8,837 nt of DNA from Oscillospiraceae bacterium (GTDB lineage Bacteria; Bacillota_A; Clostridia; Oscillospirales; Oscillospiraceae), in NCBI GenBank assembly GCA_017381835.1, contig JAFOBK010000277.1, positions 1 through 8,837 of the forward strand. The letters are read 5' to 3'. The notes under the pieces were generated by a model, which worked only from the letters and a program-made list of their open reading frames with translations, had not been told where the DNA came from and did not search any database. Below, piece by piece: positions 6,776 through 8,837 of this stretch (its first letter is position 1; every line of letters starts with the position of its first letter). Made by a program: the position numbers and the translations under genes.

Positions 6776-7687
6776 ATGACCCAGCTGTCCCGTGAGATTT
6801 TGGAGCACTATCAGATCCGTAAAACAAAGAAACAAAAAGAGGCATTTATTCGCCTGATGCAGGCGCATTTCCCCTCTATGCAGGTGCAGGAGCAGGGATT
6901 TCCCAAGTGCAGAAACTTAGTCCTGGGTGACCCGGAAAACGCAAAGGTGATCCTTGGCGCTCACTATGATACCTGCGCCCAGCTTCCCTTTCCTAATTTT
7001 ATTACTCCCAAACGGCCGCTGCTGTCCATCGGTTACAGCATGCTGATCCTGATCCCCGTATTTTGCCTACTCTTCCTGCTGAACTGGATTTTGAGTCTTT
7101 TTTTGGCAAATCCCCTGCTGCAATACTGGATCACCCTGGCCATCTATTTTGTCCTTTTGTTTGCGCTTTTGGGCGGCCCTGCCAACAAGCACACCGCCAA
7201 CGACAACACCTCCGGTGTGATCACCCTGCTGGAAATCTATGAAAAGTTAACCGAGGAACAGAAGAAAACTGTCTGCCTGGTTTTTTTTGACAACGAAGAG
7301 CAGGGTCTGCTGGGTTCTGCCCAATTCCGGAAGTGCTATAAAAAGAGCATCAAAGAAACCCTGATGATCAACTTTGACTGCGTGTCCGACGGCGACACTT
7401 TCCTCTTTGGCATCAGCAAGGCGGCCAATCAGAAATACCATGTGGCCCTTTCCCGGGCCTATGCTTCCACAGCCGAAAAGCAGGTGCTGCTGGAGAATCT
7501 GAAAAAGATCTATTATCCCTCCGATCAGGCGGGATTCCCCATGGCTGTGGCTGTGGCCGCGCTGAAGTTTAGGAAACCCTTCGGCTATTATATGGACAGA
7601 ATCCACACCAAGCGTGACACCGTATTCCAGGAGGAGAACATCGCATATCTTGCTGAACACACAGTGGCATTTATTGATCAAATATAA
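6776..7687 (+). CDS. M28-family zinc metallopeptidase with an inserted transmembrane hairpin
   Basis: The 303-residue protein has the full set of M28 metal and catalytic positions: GAHYDT (H63, D65), ANDNTSGV (D143), DNEEQGLLGS (E174, E175), INFDCVSDGD (D201) and IHTKRDT (H277). It is predicted to be a two-zinc aminopeptidase-type enzyme; its substrate is unknown. Between H63xD65 and D143, which are usually close together in this family, lie about 65 extra residues holding two hydrophobic stretches (about 82-110 and 114-133). There is no signal peptide. Basic residues flank both stretches and the link between them is uncharged, suggesting a hairpin anchor with the active site in the cytoplasm. 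ATG at 6776 is chosen because AGAGG (6763-6767) is 8 nt before it; the in-frame ATG at 6770 is too close, and GTG at 6701 lies inside the preceding terminator. It has its own promoter, so it is not in an operon with the YfhO gene. Confidence 0.9.
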   Translation: MTQLSREILEHYQIRKTKKQKEAFIRLMQAHFPSMQVQEQGFPKCRNLVLGDPENAKVILGAHYDTCAQLPFPNFITPKRPLLSIGYSMLILIPVFCLLFLLNWILSLFLANPLLQYWITLAIYFVLLFALLGGPANKHTANDNTSGVITLLEIYEKLTEEQKKTVCLVFFDNEEQGLLGSAQFRKCYKKSIKETLMINFDCVSDGDTFLFGISKAANQKYHVALSRAYASTAEKQVLLENLKKIYYPSDQAGFPMAVAVAALKFRKPFGYYMDRIHTKRDTVFQEENIAYLAEHTVAFIDQI

Positions 7688-7714
7688 AAATAAAAGGACT
7701 GTCCTTCCGGACGG

Positions 7715-7878
7715 CAATGTCATTGAGATGAGAAATTCTGTCATTCTGAGCGGAGCAGGCTTTATGCCTGCGAAGTCGAAGAATCTTCGCAGGCCGGTTC
7801 TGTACAGCAGCATTTTAGTGCAAAGATCCTTCGACTCCATACGGTCGCTCAGGATGACAGCCTTAACTTAATGATATC
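7715..7878. mobile_element. MITE-like non-coding insertion (164 bp) with 12-bp flanking duplication
   Basis: The segment is bounded by a 12-bp direct repeat, CCTTCCGGACGG, at 7703-7714 and 7879-7890. Its ends are imperfect inverted repeats: CATTGAGATGAG on the left against CATTAAGTTAAG read inward from the right (9 of 12), followed on both sides by GTCATTCTGAGCG or GTCATCCTGAGCG. It has no transposase and no convincing coding frame, so it would need an enzyme supplied from elsewhere. The core is copy 2 of the repeat found after spoIVA. The exact ends are inferred from the duplication. Confidence 0.6.
7739..7859. repeat. Inverted-repeat element, copy 2 (121 bp core)
   Basis: The ends, TGTCATTCTGAGCG and CGCTCAGGATGACA, are identical to those of copy 1 at 3690-3800. 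Shared inner blocks are AGTCGAAGAATCT (7774-7786), ACAGCAGC, and AAGATCCTTCG followed by CTCCAT. Unlike copy 1 it contains an extra hairpin-forming stretch, where GCCTGCGAAG (7766-7775) is opposed by CTTCGCAGGC (7785-7794). The centre differs more than the ends. Confidence 0.8.
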
Positions 7879-7929
7879 CCTTCCGGACGGTCCTTCGTTT
7901 TTTGAGCGTGCAGTGAGGTTTATATTTTC

Positions 7930-7954
7930 GGGGCGTCGAGGCGCCACCCCCTAC
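7930..7954. repeat. Third palindromic repeat, degenerate relative of the 24-bp family
   Basis: GGGGCGTCGAGGCGCC followed by ACCCCCTAC has the same plan as the repeats at 2049 and 3860: G-rich left arm, central TCnAG, C-rich right arm, final CCCCTAC, and the same orientation. The arms pair imperfectly. It lies between the split M28 terminator and the secG terminator. Confidence 0.4.
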
Positions 7955-7980
7955 GATTTCCATTTATGGGGAAACGCAAT

Positions 7981-8009
7981 AAAAAAGACCACGGAAAAAT
8001 TCCGTGGTC
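7981..8009 (-). terminator. Intrinsic terminator of secG
   Basis: On the minus strand GACCACGGAA (8009-8000) pairs with TTCCGTGGTC (7996-7987), then six T residues follow (7986-7981). The stem starts about 17 nt after the secG stop. On the plus strand the same stem is followed by ATTTTATTTG, so weak two-way action is possible between these convergent genes. Confidence 0.9.
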
Positions 8010-8026
8010 GATTTTATTTGTTCAAA

Positions 8027-8263
8027 TCAGATCAGGCACAGGATCAGAGTCAGCAGAATCCATGCCAGAGCAATCCACTTGGTTGCCTTAGCCAGCACCT
8101 TATCCAGGCCGCCCAGCTTGGACTTGTTCATGTAAGACTCATTGTTACCAGCCAGTGCGCCGGACAGACCGGATTCCTTACCGGACTGCAGCAGGACAAC
8201 AACGATCAGGCCCAGGCTAGCAATCACTTCCAGAACGGTCAGAATAATCTTAAAAACTCCCAT
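8027..8263 (-). CDS. secG: Preprotein translocase subunit SecG
   Basis: The 78-residue protein has the size and layout of SecG: a membrane helix at about residues 5-26, the conserved LLQSGKESGLSGALAG loop (24-39), and a second membrane helix at about 61-77. SecG is a small non-essential partner of SecY and SecE in the cytoplasmic membrane and helps SecA-driven export. GGAGG at 8276-8272 sits 8 nt before the ATG, giving a strong ribosome site. The gene follows prfB on the same strand after 155 bp but has its own probable promoter and terminator. In B. subtilis secG is followed by yvaK, rnr and smpB; here a terminator and a convergent gene follow instead. Confidence 0.95.
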   Translation of the reverse strand: MGVFKIILTVLEVIASLGLIVVVLLQSGKESGLSGALAGNNESYMNKSKLGGLDKVLAKATKWIALAWILLTLILCLI

Positions 8264-8287
8264 TTGTGTAACCTCCCTCCGCTACCG

Positions 8288-8308
8288 TGCAACGCTTTTC
8301 AGCGGGCA
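8288..8308 (-). other. Hairpin with GNRA loop in the secG leader
   Basis: Within the predicted leader of about 90 nt (8354 to 8264), the minus strand contains CGCT, GAAA, AGCG with outer TGC/GCA pairs: a short stem capped by a GNRA-type tetraloop. The 7-bp unit CCCGCTG is repeated in tandem at its 5' side. It stands about 11 nt before the GGAGG site and might affect translation; it matches no riboswitch I recognise. Confidence 0.35.
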
Positions 8309-8352
8309 GCGGGTTCCTTCTATATCTCCCGAATATACCGGGTTATTCATAA

Positions 8353-8373
8353 GCCATGATATTTTATCATGGC
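8353..8373. promoter_or_regulatory. Perfect palindrome over the secG -10 region (possible operator)
   Basis: GCCATGATA, TTT, TATCATGGC: 9-bp arms around a 3-nt centre, covering both the -10 element and the predicted start site of secG. No T-run follows on either strand, so it does not look like the prfB terminator. Such placement is typical of a repressor site, but I do not recognise the motif. Confidence 0.4.
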
Positions 8374-8389
8374 AATCGGGAAAAAGCAA
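8361..8389 (-). promoter_or_regulatory. Extended -10 promoter of secG
   Basis: On the minus strand TTGCTT (8389-8384), 17 nt, TAAAAT (8366-8361) preceded by TGA. Transcription would start near 8354. The -10 element lies at the centre of a perfect palindrome (8353-8373), and the -35 element lies within a second inverted repeat (8378-8400). Confidence 0.7.
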
Positions 8390-8400
8390 GTGTTTTTCCC
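8378..8400. repeat. Inverted repeat between prfB and secG
   Basis: GGGAAAAA (8378-8385) and TTTTTCCC (8393-8400) form an 8-bp stem around a 7-nt loop. It lies 18 nt after the prfB stop and is the nearest candidate for ending prfB transcripts. The T residues are inside the stem and CCC follows them, so it is a poor intrinsic terminator. It overlaps the secG -35 element. Confidence 0.4.
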
Positions 8401-8418
8401 CGAAAGTTTTGGATTTTC

Positions 8419-8837
8419 TTACTTAGTGACCCAGTTGCCGGTAGCCAGGCAGGTCAGATAAGCGTTGATGAAGGGATCCAGCGCACCGTCCATGACTGCA
8501 TTGACATTGGAAGTTTCGCAGCCGGTACGGGTGTCCTTTACCAGGGTATAGGGCATGAAGACATAGTTACGGATCTGGCTGCCCCACTCGATCTTCTGCT
8601 GAACGCCCTTGATATCGTTGATATTTGCCAGGTGCTCACGCTCACGGATCTCAACCAGCTTGGAACGCAGCATACGCAGACAGGTTTCCTTATTCTGGAA
8701 CTGGCTGCGCTCGGTCTGGCAAGCAACCACAATACCCGTAGCCTTATGGATCAGACGAACCGCGGAGGAAGTCTTATTGATGTGCTGGCCGCCGGCGCCG
8801 GAGGAGCGGTAAACCTGCATCTCATAGTCTTCGGGGC
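8419..8837 (-). CDS. prfB: Peptide chain release factor 2, C-terminal part (5' end outside window)
   Basis: The minus-strand frame is open from the right edge to TAA at 8421-8419, giving about 139 residues. RF2 recognises UAA and UGA stop codons and triggers release of the finished protein at the ribosome. Seen: YRSSGAGGQHINKTSSAVRLIH with the universal GGQ that acts in the peptidyl transferase centre; CQTERSQ; EWGSQIRNYVF; YTLVKDTRTG; and VMDGALDPFINAYL near the end. These match RF2 rather than RF1 in this region. The anticodon-like SPF tripeptide and the N-terminal programmed frameshift site, if present, lie outside the window. A methionine at 8820 is internal, because the frame continues upstream with PEDYE. 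The C-terminal tail after INAYL (TCLATGNWVTK) is lineage-specific. Confidence 0.96.
   Translation of the reverse strand, partial: PEDYEMQVYRSSGAGGQHINKTSSAVRLIHKATGIVVACQTERSQFQNKETCLRMLRSKLVEIREREHLANINDIKGVQQKIEWGSQIRNYVFMPYTLVKDTRTGCETSNVNAVMDGALDPFINAYLTCLATGNWVTK

Larger units (their letters stand above)
7694..7903 (+). terminator. Terminator of the M28 gene, apparently split by a repeat insertion
   Basis: AAGGACTGTCC (7694-7704) can pair over its full 11 bp, with one G-U pair, with GGACGGTCCTT (7885-7895), which is followed by CG and six T residues (7898-7903). Joining 7714 to 7891 gives a compact hairpin with a TTCC loop and a T-run, a textbook intrinsic terminator. In the present sequence the arms are about 180 nt apart. 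CCTTCCGGACGG occurs on both sides (7703-7714 and 7879-7890). Whether it still terminates would depend on the inserted element folding and bringing the arms together. Confidence 0.65.

Noticed and set aside
7614..8359. Plus-strand open frames across 7614-7871 and 7871-8359
   Set aside because: The first runs through the repeat element and the second lies opposite secG. Neither has a ribosome site, recognisable motif or coding-like composition of its own.

Overview
The window looks like ordinary chromosome from an endospore-forming, fairly GC-rich Clostridia species. A gut-type Oscillospiraceae-like lineage is my best guess. It rests on the presence of spoIVA with a sigma-E-like promoter, the style of the housekeeping proteins, and intergenic repeats of a kind I recall from such genomes. 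No phage, CRISPR, tRNA, rRNA or complete transposase gene is visible.

Layout from left to right. (1) Positions 1-1892, minus strand: a divergent type IIA topoisomerase B subunit (GyrB/ParE-like), cut at its C-terminus by the window edge, with a near-consensus sigma-A promoter. (2) Positions 1893-2215: a divergent intergenic region with the topoisomerase promoter, two short palindromic repeats and a sigma-E-like promoter. (3) Positions 2216-3679, plus strand: spoIVA, the spore-coat basement-layer ATPase. (4) Positions 3680-3999: a 111-bp inverted-repeat element, a second exact copy of a 24-bp palindrome that here precedes a T-run, and an extended -10 promoter. (5) Positions 4000-6675, plus strand: a large YfhO-family polytopic membrane protein, closed by a strong terminator. 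(6) Positions 6776-7687, plus strand: an M28 metallopeptidase with a transmembrane hairpin inserted in its catalytic domain, under its own promoter. (7) Positions 7688-8026: a terminator that appears to have been split by a 164-bp repeat element flanked by a 12-bp direct duplication, then a further palindrome and the secG terminator. (8) Positions 8027-8263, minus strand: secG. (9) Positions 8419-8837, minus strand: the C-terminal part of peptide chain release factor 2 (prfB).

The genes do not form one pathway. Each has its own promoter or terminator signals, and they cover DNA topology, sporulation, envelope glycosylation or assembly, proteolysis, protein export and translation termination. 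The most distinctive feature of the window is its intergenic DNA. All three main gaps contain related short repeats. One copy seems to have landed inside a terminator, and another may have been recruited as a terminator. I see no clear sign of a new multi-gene system. The best leads are the repeat family with its apparent insertion footprint, the membrane-hairpin M28 peptidase, the divergent topoisomerase and the palindrome sitting on the secG promoter.
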